Positions 47,174 through 55,234 of a stretch of 64,000 nt of DNA are shown here, in pieces; positions within the stretch are counted from its first letter, which is position 1; each line of letters opens with the position of its first letter. The stretch is from assembly GCF_032401055.1 (NCBI RefSeq), contig NZ_CP135529.1:1426001-1490000 (forward strand), written 5' to 3'. The position numbers were made by a program, and so were the translations under genes. The notes beneath the pieces were generated by a model that was given only the letters and a program-made list of their open reading frames with translations, did no database searches and was not told the DNA's origin. Origin of the DNA: Tardiphaga sp. 709 (lineage in GTDB: Bacteria > Pseudomonadota > Alphaproteobacteria > Rhizobiales > Xanthobacteraceae).

Positions 47174-48045
47174 GCTTTCTCCGCGACACGTTCGCCGAAG
47201 ATGCCCTGCGGACGAAACACCAGGAACAGCACCAGCACGAGGAAAGCAAAGCCATCTTTATACGGCACGGAGACATAGGCCGCGCCAAATGTCTCGATAA
47301 TACCGAGCGCGAGACCGCCGATGATGGCGCCAGTGACATCGCCGAAGCCGCCGATGATGGTGGCCGCAAACGCCTTCAGCGCGATGGTGGAGCCCATCTG
47401 GATCGACACGAACAGGATCGGCGCAACCAGAAGCCCGGCGAGACCGCCGAGCACGGCCGAATAGATGAAGGTGACCATGATCATCGTCGAGACGGAAATG
47501 CCGAGCAGCGAGGCCATTTCCTTGTCCTGCGAGGTCGCCTGCAGCTTCTTGCCGATCATGGTGTGTTCGAAGAACCAGTAATTGAAGATCACCAGCGCGA
47601 TGGTGACGCCGATGATCAAAAGGTACTGGCTATCGAGATAGACCGGCCCGAGCTGGATGCCGGGCGTATCAAACCAGCCCGGCAGCACCTGCGGCTGCGG
47701 CCCGTACAGCGCCAGCACGCCATTGGCCATCAGGATCGAGGCGCCGATGGTGGCGATGATCACAGGCAGATAGGTGCGGTGGCGCAGCGGATAATAGACG
47801 CCGAGATTGAAGATGACGCCGATCACCGCCATGCCGGCGAGCGCAATGATGAAGGACAGCCAGTAGGGCAGTTCCAGATCGACCGCGCACACCACCATGA
47901 GATAGGCGGCGACCATCGAGAATTCGCCTTGCGCGAAATTGACGACATTGGTGGCGCGGAAGATCAGCACGAAGCCCAGCGCGACCAGCGCATAGACGGC
48001 TCCGATGCCGATTCCCGTAAACAGTAACTGCAGTACCAGATCCAT
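47170..48045 (-). CDS. livH: LivH-type branched-chain amino acid ABC permease
   Basis: 291 residues, about eight helices. LivH markers: GIGAVYALVALGFVLIFRATNVVNFAQGE-type N terminus and the C-terminal AFAATIIGGFGDVTGAIIGG. First membrane component of the operon; a palindromic repeat separates it from the binding-protein gene. Confidence 0.92.
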   Translation of the reverse strand: MDLVLQLLFTGIGIGAVYALVALGFVLIFRATNVVNFAQGEFSMVAAYLMVVCAVDLELPYWLSFIIALAGMAVIGVIFNLGVYYPLRHRTYLPVIIATIGASILMANGVLALYGPQPQVLPGWFDTPGIQLGPVYLDSQYLLIIGVTIALVIFNYWFFEHTMIGKKLQATSQDKEMASLLGISVSTMIMVTFIYSAVLGGLAGLLVAPILFVSIQMGSTIALKAFAATIIGGFGDVTGAIIGGLALGIIETFGAAYVSVPYKDGFAFLVLVLFLVFRPQGIFGERVAEKA

Positions 48046-48088
48046 CAGGCGTGCTCGGTGGGAGGTGAATGCTTATGGAGACAAACTC

Positions 48089-48239
48089 GTCGTTCCGGGA
48101 TGCGCCTCAGGCGCAGACCCGGAACCTTGACATGGTGTGCGTGGCAACAGGCGCTGAACAGTCTGGGATTCCGGGTTCACGCGCGAAGGGCGCGTGCCCC
48201 GGAATGACAGCGTGAGGCACCCATGCGCCCCGGAACGAC
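48089..48239. repeat. Palindromic repeat (CATTCCGGG type) with an extra half copy
   Basis: Outer arms GTCGTTCCGGGA (48089-48100) and CCCCGGAATGAC (48197-48208) with inner GACCCGGAA / TTCCGGGTT; a second partial arm GCGCCCCGGAACGAC ends at 48239. It lies between livH and the binding-protein gene, where it might affect mRNA ends. Confidence 0.8.
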
Positions 48240-48248
48240 AGTGCTTGG

Positions 48249-49396
48249 CTAGTTATCGAATTCGATGTGCTTGTCGAAGACGATATTGCCCTTCTCGTTC
48301 TTCACGATGTTGTAGCCGTGCAGGCCGTCGCCATTCTTGTCGAAGTTGTATTCGCCCTCGGCGCCCGGATATTTCTTGATGGCAAGGATGGCCTCGCGGA
48401 TCTTCTGCGGATCGGTGGAGCCGGCATTCTTGATACCAAGCGACAGGACGTTGATGGCGTCATAGGTCCATGAGCTCTGGTTATCCGGCGCAACCTTGAA
48501 AGCATCGCGGTAAACCTTGCCGAAGGCCTTCGACGCCTCGGACGAATCTTCCGCATAGTCGGCGACACCGTAGGTGCCGTACAGCGCGGGACCGGCGAGC
48601 TTCAATGCGGTGACGTTGACGATCGAGGGCGAACCGACCCACGGAATGTTGACGCCGAGCTGGCGGAGCTGACGGGCAAAGATGCCGAGATCGTTTTCGA
48701 AGGTGAAATAGGAGCCGAGGATATCGGCGCCGGACTGCTTGATCGCGAGCACAACCGGGGTGAAATCCTGGCTCTGGTTGGCATAGCCCTGATCGAGCGC
48801 GACGGTTGCACCCAGCGGCCCGAGCGCTTCGGTCAGTGCCTTGCCGCCTGCCGTGCCGAAGGCATCGGTCGAATGCAGCACGGCCCACTTCTTCTTGTCG
48901 AGATTCTTGACGCCATATTCGGCGATGACGCGGCCGGAATAGCTGTCATTCGGGCGGAAACGGAACAGCCAGGGATTGCCGAGCTTGGTGAGGTTCGGAT
49001 CGGTACCGCCGAACATCACGGGCTTGCCGAGCTTGAGCACGTCAGGCGCCATCGCATGCACCTGAGTCGAGCGGATCGAGCCGAGGAAACCGACGATTTC
49101 GGGATTGGCAGCAAGCTTGGAAAAAGCCAGCACAATGCCGGGATTGGTGGTCTGGTCGTCCTCGATGATCAGTTCAATCTGCTTGCCAAGAATGCCGCCG
49201 GCCTTGTTGATGGCCTCGACCGCGAGCTTGGCGCCGCCGGTCGCATATTTGCCCGCTTCCGCCGCCGGCCCCGTAATCGGCGCGCACATGCCGATCTTGA
49301 TCGTTCCGCCGCCCTGGCGCGCGCGCTGCCAATGATGTAGGGGGCGGTCAGACCAGCGGCCAATCCTGCCGTGAATCCACGTCTCGTGAGCGTCAT
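48249..49396 (-). pseudogene. livK: Liv-type ABC substrate-binding protein gene, apparent frameshift after the signal peptide
   Basis: The mature protein (346 residues open from 49289: MCAPITGPAAEAGKYATGG ... GTYGVADYAEDS) is a periplasmic type I binding fold. Its Tat-type signal (MTLTRRGFTAGLAAGL) starts at ATG 49396 but in another frame. The frames would join as SARQGGGTIKIG if the GC tract at 49317-49326 had one GC unit fewer. As written, no exported protein is made. Either a sequencing slip or a real lesion. Operon with livH-livMG-livF. Confidence 0.8.
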
Positions 49397-49490
49397 CGTT
49401 CTCTCCCTAAGAGGCCGGACTTGGGCGCCAGCCTTCTTTTGATGGGCGGGAGTTGAGCGAAAAATTCCTGTCCTGTCTACAGCCCAGCGA

Positions 49491-49507
49491 AATTCGTACG
49501 ACGAATT
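49491..49507. promoter_or_regulatory. Inverted repeat upstream of the Liv operon
   Basis: AATTCGT-ACG-ACGAATT, perfect seven-base arms, 95-111 bases before ATG 49396. It has the size and symmetry of a MarR-family operator; hpaR is encoded directly beside it. Inference only. Confidence 0.45.
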
Positions 49508-49556
49508 AACGCTCGCGTGGCGTGCGATAGCCTTGCCGCAAAAATATGCAGACGCA

Positions 49557-50066
49557 TTATCGATCGAGGAGATCGTCTTCCGCGCCGTCGGCAGCAGGCA
49601 TGGCCAGCAGCGCGGCTTCCAGCTCATGCAACAGGGCCTGTAGGTCCGACAATTTGCGCGCGCCGAAGCGCTTCGTCATCTCGGCATAGATTGCCTCCGA
49701 TGTGGGCGCGACAGCTTCGATCAATTTCAATCCCTTTGACGTGATCGAGACAATGCTGCGGCGCAAATCGGCCTTCAGCAAGCGCCGCTCGATCAGCTTG
49801 CGCCCTTCGAGATCACGCAGGATGCGCGACAGGCTCGGCCCGAGCAGGAAGGCGACGCGCGCGAGTTCCGTTACCTCGATCTCGCCCGACGCCGCGAGCG
49901 CGCGCAGGATGCGCCATTGCTGTTCGGTGAGATCATGCGCCCGCAGCGACGGGCGAAAATGTCGCATCACCGATTCCCGCGTGCGCAGCAGCGACATCGG
50001 CAGTGACTGCGAGAAGTCGCGCATCGGGATTTTAGCGGCGGTCCGTGGCTTTGATGCTGTCGTCAT
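49557..50066 (-). CDS. hpaR: HpaR, MarR-type regulator of homoprotocatechuate degradation
   Basis: 169 residues from ATG 50066 (AGAGG upstream; the frame opens at 50108). The motif SLPMSLLRTRESVMRHFRP followed by LTEQQWRILRALA is what I recall of HpaR; winged-helix wing RRLLKADLRRSIVSIT. HpaR represses the hpa operon and is released by the aromatic substrate. Divergent from hpaH with palindromes between them. Confidence 0.87.
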   Translation of the reverse strand: MTTASKPRTAAKIPMRDFSQSLPMSLLRTRESVMRHFRPSLRAHDLTEQQWRILRALAASGEIEVTELARVAFLLGPSLSRILRDLEGRKLIERRLLKADLRRSIVSITSKGLKLIEAVAPTSEAIYAEMTKRFGARKLSDLQALLHELEAALLAMPAADGAEDDLLDR

Positions 50067-50111
50067 GATCGCCTCTATAGGATGATTCTGGCGCACCGCT
50101 GTGTGCAACGC

Positions 50112-50162
50112 ACAATCGAATTGTCGCGTCCAGGGTTTGATCGCAACAACTTAACATGTTAA
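50112..50162. promoter_or_regulatory. hpaR-hpaH intergenic palindromes (candidate HpaR operators)
   Basis: Two inverted repeats: ACAAT-CGA-ATTGT (50112-50124) and the perfect 12-base palindrome TTAACATGTTAA (50151-50162), 42-53 bases before ATG 50204. Divergent hpaR-hpaH promoters are expected here. Confidence 0.5.
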
Positions 50163-50203
50163 TCACTTTTCCGCGCGGCTTTTCTGCGCGGGATGACGAC
50201 GCG

Positions 50204-51010
50204 ATGGCACTCACCTCTTCAGACATATCAAGCGCGGCGGAGCGCCTGCATCACGCCGAGAAGACGCGGACGCAGATCCGGCAACTGTCGCTGGATCATC
50301 CCGGCATCACCATCGACGATTCCTACGCGATCCAGAAAGCCTGGATTGCAATCAAAGTCGGTGAAGGCCGCATCGTGCGCGGCCACAAGATCGGCCTCAC
50401 TTCCAAGGCGATGCAGAGCGCGCTGAATATCGACGAACCGGATTCCGGCGTGCTGCTCGATGACATGTTTTTCGCCGATGGCGGCATCGTTCCCACCGAT
50501 CGTTTCATCGCAACCCGCGTCGAGGCCGAACTGGCTTTCGTGATGAAGACACGCCTGTCCGGGCCGGACTGCACGATGTTCGACGTGCTGAACGCCACCG
50601 ATTTCGTGGTGCCGGCGCTGGAAATTCTCGATACCCGCGTCGAGCGCGTCGATGCGGCAACCAAAGCCACGCGAAAGATCTTCGACACCATCGCAGACAA
50701 TGCGGCGAATGCCGGCATCGTGCTCGGCGGCCGGCCGATGCGCCCGCTGGAGACTGATCTGCGCTGGGTCGGCGCTATGTGTCATCGCAACGGCCAGCTC
50801 GAAGAAACCGGCCTCGCCGCCGGCGTGCTCAATCACCCCGCCACCAGCGTCGCCTGGCTTGCCAACAAGATCGCGCCGCATGGGCTTGCGCTGGAACCCG
50901 GCCAGGTCGTTCTCGCCGGCTCGTTCATTCGCCCCATCGAGACCCGCAAAGGCGACACGATCCAGGCGGACTATGGCCCATGGGGCACCGTGAGCTGCTA
51001 CTTCGGCTGA
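50204..51010 (+). CDS. hpaH: HpaH, 2-oxohept-4-ene-1,7-dioate hydratase
   Basis: 268 residues of the FAH-like hydratase family. [20 protein letters not shown] and the metal-binding set [10 protein letters not shown] (two Glu) fit HpaH. It hydrates 2-oxohept-4-ene-1,7-dioate to the HpaI substrate. ATG 50204 (MALTSSD) is preferred over the longer frame from 50156, which would overlap the operator palindrome. Confidence 0.9.
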   Translation: MALTSSDISSAAERLHHAEKTRTQIRQLSLDHPGITIDDSYAIQKAWIAIKVGEGRIVRGHKIGLTSKAMQSALNIDEPDSGVLLDDMFFADGGIVPTDRFIATRVEAELAFVMKTRLSGPDCTMFDVLNATDFVVPALEILDTRVERVDAATKATRKIFDTIADNAANAGIVLGGRPMRPLETDLRWVGAMCHRNGQLEETGLAAGVLNHPATSVAWLANKIAPHGLALEPGQVVLAGSFIRPIETRKGDTIQADYGPWGTVSCYFG

Positions 51011-51026
51011 ACAGGGATCACGCACC

Positions 51027-51425
51027 ATGCCGCATTTCACCATCGAATATTCGGCCAATCTCGACGGCGCCGTGGATATCAGTGCGCTGTGCGAAGTGGT
51101 GCGCAACGCCGCGGTGCAGACCGGCATCTTCCCGCTCGGCGGCATCCGCGTCCGCGCGATCCGCTGCGAGCACTACGCCATCGCCGATGGCCGCGCCGGG
51201 CTCAGCTTTCTCGATATCCTGCTGCGGATCGGCGAAGGCCGCTCGCTTGAGGTTCGCCAGAAGGCCGGCGAGCAGATTTTCCAGACCGTCTCGCAGCATC
51301 TCGACAATGTTTTCGCCGGCGGCCGCTTTGCGCTGTCCTTTGACATGCAGATCAACGACAGCGCGACGAGCTGGAAGCGCAATCCCATTCACGACCTGCT
51401 GAAAGCCGAGGCCAACAATGGCTAA
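51027..51425 (+). CDS. hpaF: HpaF, 5-carboxymethyl-2-hydroxymuconate delta-isomerase
   Basis: 132 residues; the catalytic N-terminal proline directly follows Met (MPHFTIEYSANL), typical of CHMI in the tautomerase superfamily. Isomerises 5-carboxymethyl-2-hydroxymuconate before decarboxylation. The hpaE start overlaps its end by eight bases. Confidence 0.9.
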   Translation: MPHFTIEYSANLDGAVDISALCEVVRNAAVQTGIFPLGGIRVRAIRCEHYAIADGRAGLSFLDILLRIGEGRSLEVRQKAGEQIFQTVSQHLDNVFAGGRFALSFDMQINDSATSWKRNPIHDLLKAEANNG

Positions 51426-52959
51426 GTCCCCCGCCGATCCCGCTGCCGTCTTCGCGGCCAATCAGGAACGCGCCGCGCCGCTGCTGAAAAAACTCACGGC
51501 CGACGGCATCGGCAATATTATCGATGGCCAGATCGTACCGTCATCGTCGGGCGAGGTGTTCGAGACGACATCGCCGATCGATGGCACCGTGCTGGCACAG
51601 GTCGCGCGCGGCACAGCCGCGGATATCGATCAGGCCGCCAAGGCCGCGCAGCGCGCCTTCAGGGAATGGCGCGACATGGCGCCGACTGCGCGCAAGAAGC
51701 TGCTGCACTGCGTCGCCGATGCCATCGAGGACAATGCCGACGATATCGCTGTGCTGGAATGTATCGATACCGGCCAGGCGCATCGCTTCATGGCCAAGGC
51801 CGCGATCCGCGGCGCCGAGAATTTCCGCTTCTATGCCGACAAATGCCTGGAGGCACGCGACGGCCTGAACATGCCGGCTGACGAACACTGGAATGTCTCG
51901 ACCCGCGTGCCGATCGGCCCGGTCGGCGTCATCACGCCGTGGAACACGCCGTTCATGCTCTCCACCTGGAAGATCGCGCCAGCGCTCGCTGCCGGCTGCA
52001 CGGTGGTGCACAAGCCGGCCGAATGGTCGCCGGTCACGGCGGATCTTCTCGCGAAGCTCGCGAAACAGGCCGGCCTACCCGATGGCGTGCTGAACACCGT
52101 GCACGGCTTCGGCGAAGAGTCCGGCAAGGCGCTGACCGAACACCCCGCCATCAAGGCCATCGCCTTTGTCGGCGAAAGCGCCACCGGCTCCGCCATCATG
52201 GCGCAGGGCGCGCCGACCTTGAAGCGCGTGCATTTCGAACTCGGCGGCAAGAATCCGGTGATCGTGTTCGACGATGCGGACCTCGACCGCGCGCTCGATG
52301 CCGTGGTGTTCATGATCTATTCGTTGAATGGCGAGCGCTGTACCTCGTCCAGCCGGTTGCTGGTGCAGGCGAGCATTGCCGATACATTCATCGAGAAACT
52401 CACGGCCCGCGTGCAGGCGCTGAAGGTCGGGCATCCGCTCGATCCCAGAACCGAAGTCGGCCCGCTGATCCATGAGCGGCATCATGCCAAGGTGTGCAGC
52501 TATTTCGACATCGCGCGGCAGGACGGCGCGACCATCGCCGTCGGCGGCAAGCCTTATGACGGTCCCGGCGGCGGTCATTACGTGCAGCCGACGCTGGTGA
52601 CCGGCGCACACAAGGACATGCGCGTGGCACAGGAGGAAGTGTTCGGCCCGTTCCTCACGGTGATCCCGTTCGGCAACGAAGCGGACGCGATCGAAATCGC
52701 CAATGCCGTGCAATACGGCCTCACCGGCTATGTCTGGACCAATGATGTGGGCCGTGCGCTGCGCGTGGCCGACGCGCTGGAGGCCGGCATGATCTGGCTT
52801 AATTCGGAAAATGTCCGCCACCTGCCGACGCCATTCGGCGGCATGAAAGCCTCCGGCATCGGCCGCGACGGCGGCGACTATTCGTTCGAGTTTTATATGG
52901 AGACGAAACACGTCTCGCTCGCGCGCGGGACGCATAAGATACAACGTTTAGGAGTCTAG
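51418..52959 (+). CDS. hpaE: HpaE, 5-carboxymethyl-2-hydroxymuconate semialdehyde dehydrogenase
   Basis: 513 residues, NAD-dependent aldehyde dehydrogenase. Catalytic residues Glu274 (FELGGKNP) and Cys308 (NGERCTSSSR); cofactor segment GVITPWNTPF and VGESATG. Oxidises the HpaD ring-cleavage product. Assignment as HpaE rather than another ALDH relies on the operon hpaH-hpaF-hpaE-hpaD. Confidence 0.88.
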   Translation: MAKSPADPAAVFAANQERAAPLLKKLTADGIGNIIDGQIVPSSSGEVFETTSPIDGTVLAQVARGTAADIDQAAKAAQRAFREWRDMAPTARKKLLHCVADAIEDNADDIAVLECIDTGQAHRFMAKAAIRGAENFRFYADKCLEARDGLNMPADEHWNVSTRVPIGPVGVITPWNTPFMLSTWKIAPALAAGCTVVHKPAEWSPVTADLLAKLAKQAGLPDGVLNTVHGFGEESGKALTEHPAIKAIAFVGESATGSAIMAQGAPTLKRVHFELGGKNPVIVFDDADLDRALDAVVFMIYSLNGERCTSSSRLLVQASIADTFIEKLTARVQALKVGHPLDPRTEVGPLIHERHHAKVCSYFDIARQDGATIAVGGKPYDGPGGGHYVQPTLVTGAHKDMRVAQEEVFGPFLTVIPFGNEADAIEIANAVQYGLTGYVWTNDVGRALRVADALEAGMIWLNSENVRHLPTPFGGMKASGIGRDGGDYSFEFYMETKHVSLARGTHKIQRLGV

Positions 52960-53112
52960 CTCGTCATTCCGGGGCGCGTGCGTCCTTACGCACGTGAACC
53001 CGGAATCTCGTGCGGTTCATCACCCTCTGAACCGCACGACATCGAGAAGTAATGAACATATCGGGATTCCGGGTTCACGTGCGCTGCCGCGCACGCGCCC
53101 CGGAATGACGAG
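52960..53112. repeat. Triple-nested palindrome inside the hpa operon
   Basis: Outer arms CTCGTCATTCCGGGGCG (from 52960) and CGCCCCGGAATGACGAG (to 53112); middle arms CACGTGAACCCGGAATC / GATTCCGGGTTCACGTG; inner arms CGTGCGGTTCA / TGAACCGCACG. It fills the whole hpaE-hpaD gap, and in RNA it would form a very stable cruciform-like fold. Confidence 0.92.
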
Positions 53113-53132
53113 ATAAAACGCAGGAAACGCCC

Positions 53133-54116
53133 ATGCCCGTGCCGACCCACGTGTTCGATCCACCCTTCAATATCCTGCGCTCCAGCCACGTCGTGCTGGA
53201 CGTCACTGATCTCAAGGCCAGCCGTGCCTTTTATGAGAACGCCGTCGGTCTGCATGTCGAGGACGCCGACAGCGAGACGGTGTATCTGCGCGCCGTGGAG
53301 GAGCACCAGCATCACTCGCTGGTACTGCGCAAGGCGGCAACATCGGCGTGCCATCGGGTCGGCTTCCGCGTCGCCAGCGAGAACGATCTCGACAAGGCCG
53401 CCGCCTGGTTCGCCGCCAACGGCATCGTCTATTCCTTTGTCGAGCGCCCGTTCCAGGGTCGTACGATGCATGTCACCGATCCGTTCGGCTTCCAGATCGA
53501 ACTCTATGCGACGATGGAGAAGCGCCCGCATCTGCTGCGCCGCTTCGATCTCTACAAGGGCTGCCACCCCCAGCGGCTCGATCATTTCAACGTCTTCGCC
53601 GCCGAGGTGCAGGACACCGTCGACTTCTATGCACGGCTCGGCTTCCGGCTGACCGAATATGGCGAGGAGGACGGCGACAATGGCCGCATCGCCGCTGCCT
53701 GGATGCATCGCAAGGGCAATGTCCACGACTTCGCCATCACCAATGGCAAGGGACCGCGGCTGCATCACTTCGCCTATTGGGTGCCGACCGCGATGAACAT
53801 CCTGCATCTCTGCGACGTGATGGCGTCATCCGGCTATCTGAAGAACCTGGAGCGTGGCCCCGGCCGCCACGGCATCTCCAATGCGTTCTTCCTCTATGTG
53901 CGCGATCCCGACGGCCATCGCCTCGAACTCTACACGTCAGACTACCAGACCATGGACACCGACCACGAACCGCTGCGCTGGTCGCTGAAGGACCCGCGCC
54001 GGCAGACCCTGTGGGGCGCCCCTGCGCCGCGCTCTTGGTTTGAACAAGGCTCGCTGTTCAATGGGCAGGCCGTGCGTGAGCCGGCCTTCGTGGCGGATGT
54101 GACGATTGCGGATTGA
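53133..54116 (+). CDS. hpaD: HpaD-type 3,4-dihydroxyphenylacetate 2,3-dioxygenase (type I extradiol, VOC fold)
   Basis: 327 residues, two VOC domain pairs. Metal ligands fit His151 (RLDHFN), His211/212 (LHHFAYW) and Glu265 (HRLELYT). The C-terminal RQTLWGAPAPRSWFE segment resembles Brevibacterium-type homoprotocatechuate dioxygenase. It cleaves the ring meta to give 5-carboxymethyl-2-hydroxymuconate semialdehyde. This is the VOC type, unlike the LigB-type HpaD of Escherichia coli. AGGAA precedes the ATG. Confidence 0.88.
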   Translation: MPVPTHVFDPPFNILRSSHVVLDVTDLKASRAFYENAVGLHVEDADSETVYLRAVEEHQHHSLVLRKAATSACHRVGFRVASENDLDKAAAWFAANGIVYSFVERPFQGRTMHVTDPFGFQIELYATMEKRPHLLRRFDLYKGCHPQRLDHFNVFAAEVQDTVDFYARLGFRLTEYGEEDGDNGRIAAAWMHRKGNVHDFAITNGKGPRLHHFAYWVPTAMNILHLCDVMASSGYLKNLERGPGRHGISNAFFLYVRDPDGHRLELYTSDYQTMDTDHEPLRWSLKDPRRQTLWGAPAPRSWFEQGSLFNGQAVREPAFVADVTIAD

Positions 54117-54160
54117 GTGTGAGATGGTCAGCAAGATGATGCACGCCGGCGACGTGGAAT

Positions 54161-54312
54161 CCCTCCCCCTTGCGGGGAGGGTCGGCCGAACGAAGCGATG
54201 CGAAGCATCGCTGACGTGGAGGCCGGGGTGGGGTGCCCCACGCTCCGACGTCACGTGGGGCACCCCCACCCGACCGGCCTTCGGCCGGCCACCCTCCCCG
54301 CAAGGGGGAGGG
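54161..54312. repeat. Palindromic repeat (CCCTCCCCCTTGCGG type)
   Basis: Perfect 22-base outer arms at 54161-54182 and 54291-54312 (beginning CCCTCCCCCTTG and ending CAAGGGGGAGGG), inner perfect arms GGGTGCCCCACG / CGTGGGGCACCC. Between hpaD and the FAH-family gene; same type as the element at 61152. Confidence 0.92.
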
Positions 54313-54349
54313 ATGGACGGAGCGCTTCTGCAGCGATGGAGTTTAACTG

Positions 54350-55219
54350 ATGACCCATCCCCGCCTCGCCACCTTCACCGTCAACGGAGCCCTGAAATAC
54401 GGCGCCGTCACTGACGACGGGATCGTCGATCTGTCCGCGCGCTACGGCGGGGATTATCCGACTTTGCGTGAGGCCATCGCGCATGGCGCCCTGCACCGGC
54501 TCGCGGATGCCGCGGCCAATCAGCCTGCGGATTTTGCGATTGACAGAATCACCTGGCAGCCACCGATCCCGGCCCCGGAAAAGATCATCTGCATCGGCGT
54601 CAACTATCCGGACCGCAATGCCGAATACAAGGACGGTCAGGACGCGCCGAAATATCCTTCGATGTTCATGCGCACGCCGCGCTCCTTCGTCGGACATGAG
54701 GCACCGCTGGTGCGGCCGCGCGTATCCAGGCAGCTCGACTATGAAGGCGAAGTGGTGCTGGTGATCGGCAAGGCCGGGCGACACATCGCCGAGGGCGATG
54801 CGCTGGATCACATCGCCGCAATCACGCTCTGTAACGAAGGCACCATCCGCGACTGGGTGCGGCACGCCAAGTTCAACGTCACGCAAGGCAAGAATTTCGA
54901 ATCCACCGGCAGCCTCGGGCCATGGATCGTGCCCTATACCGACGAAAGCCAGATCGCCGATATCCGCCTCACCACCCATGTCAATGGCGAGCTGCGGCAG
55001 GACGATCGCACCTCGCGGCTGATGTTCGGCTTCCGCTATCTCCTGAGCTATATCTCGACCTTCACGACTCTCGTGCCCGGCGACGTGATCGTCACCGGCA
55101 CGCCGACCGGTGCTGGTGCGCGCTTCGATCCGCCGCGCTATCTCGTCCCGGGCGATGTGATCGAGATCAAGGCGGACGGCATCGGCACGCTGCGCAACGG
55201 CGTCGTCGACGAACACTAA
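54350..55219 (+). CDS. Fumarylacetoacetate hydrolase family protein, candidate HpaG decarboxylase/isomerase
   Basis: 289 residues; FAH fold with metal motif YEGEVVLVIGKAGRHI and the C-terminal GDVIVTGTPTGAGARFDPP. In the hpa pathway an FAH-family enzyme (HpaG) decarboxylates 5-oxopent-3-ene-1,2,5-tricarboxylate, and no other candidate lies in this operon. The palindrome upstream and the ThDP gene downstream leave room for other roles, so no symbol is given. Confidence 0.8.
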   Translation: MTHPRLATFTVNGALKYGAVTDDGIVDLSARYGGDYPTLREAIAHGALHRLADAAANQPADFAIDRITWQPPIPAPEKIICIGVNYPDRNAEYKDGQDAPKYPSMFMRTPRSFVGHEAPLVRPRVSRQLDYEGEVVLVIGKAGRHIAEGDALDHIAAITLCNEGTIRDWVRHAKFNVTQGKNFESTGSLGPWIVPYTDESQIADIRLTTHVNGELRQDDRTSRLMFGFRYLLSYISTFTTLVPGDVIVTGTPTGAGARFDPPRYLVPGDVIEIKADGIGTLRNGVVDEH

Positions 55220-55234
55220 CGGATTGGAATACGC

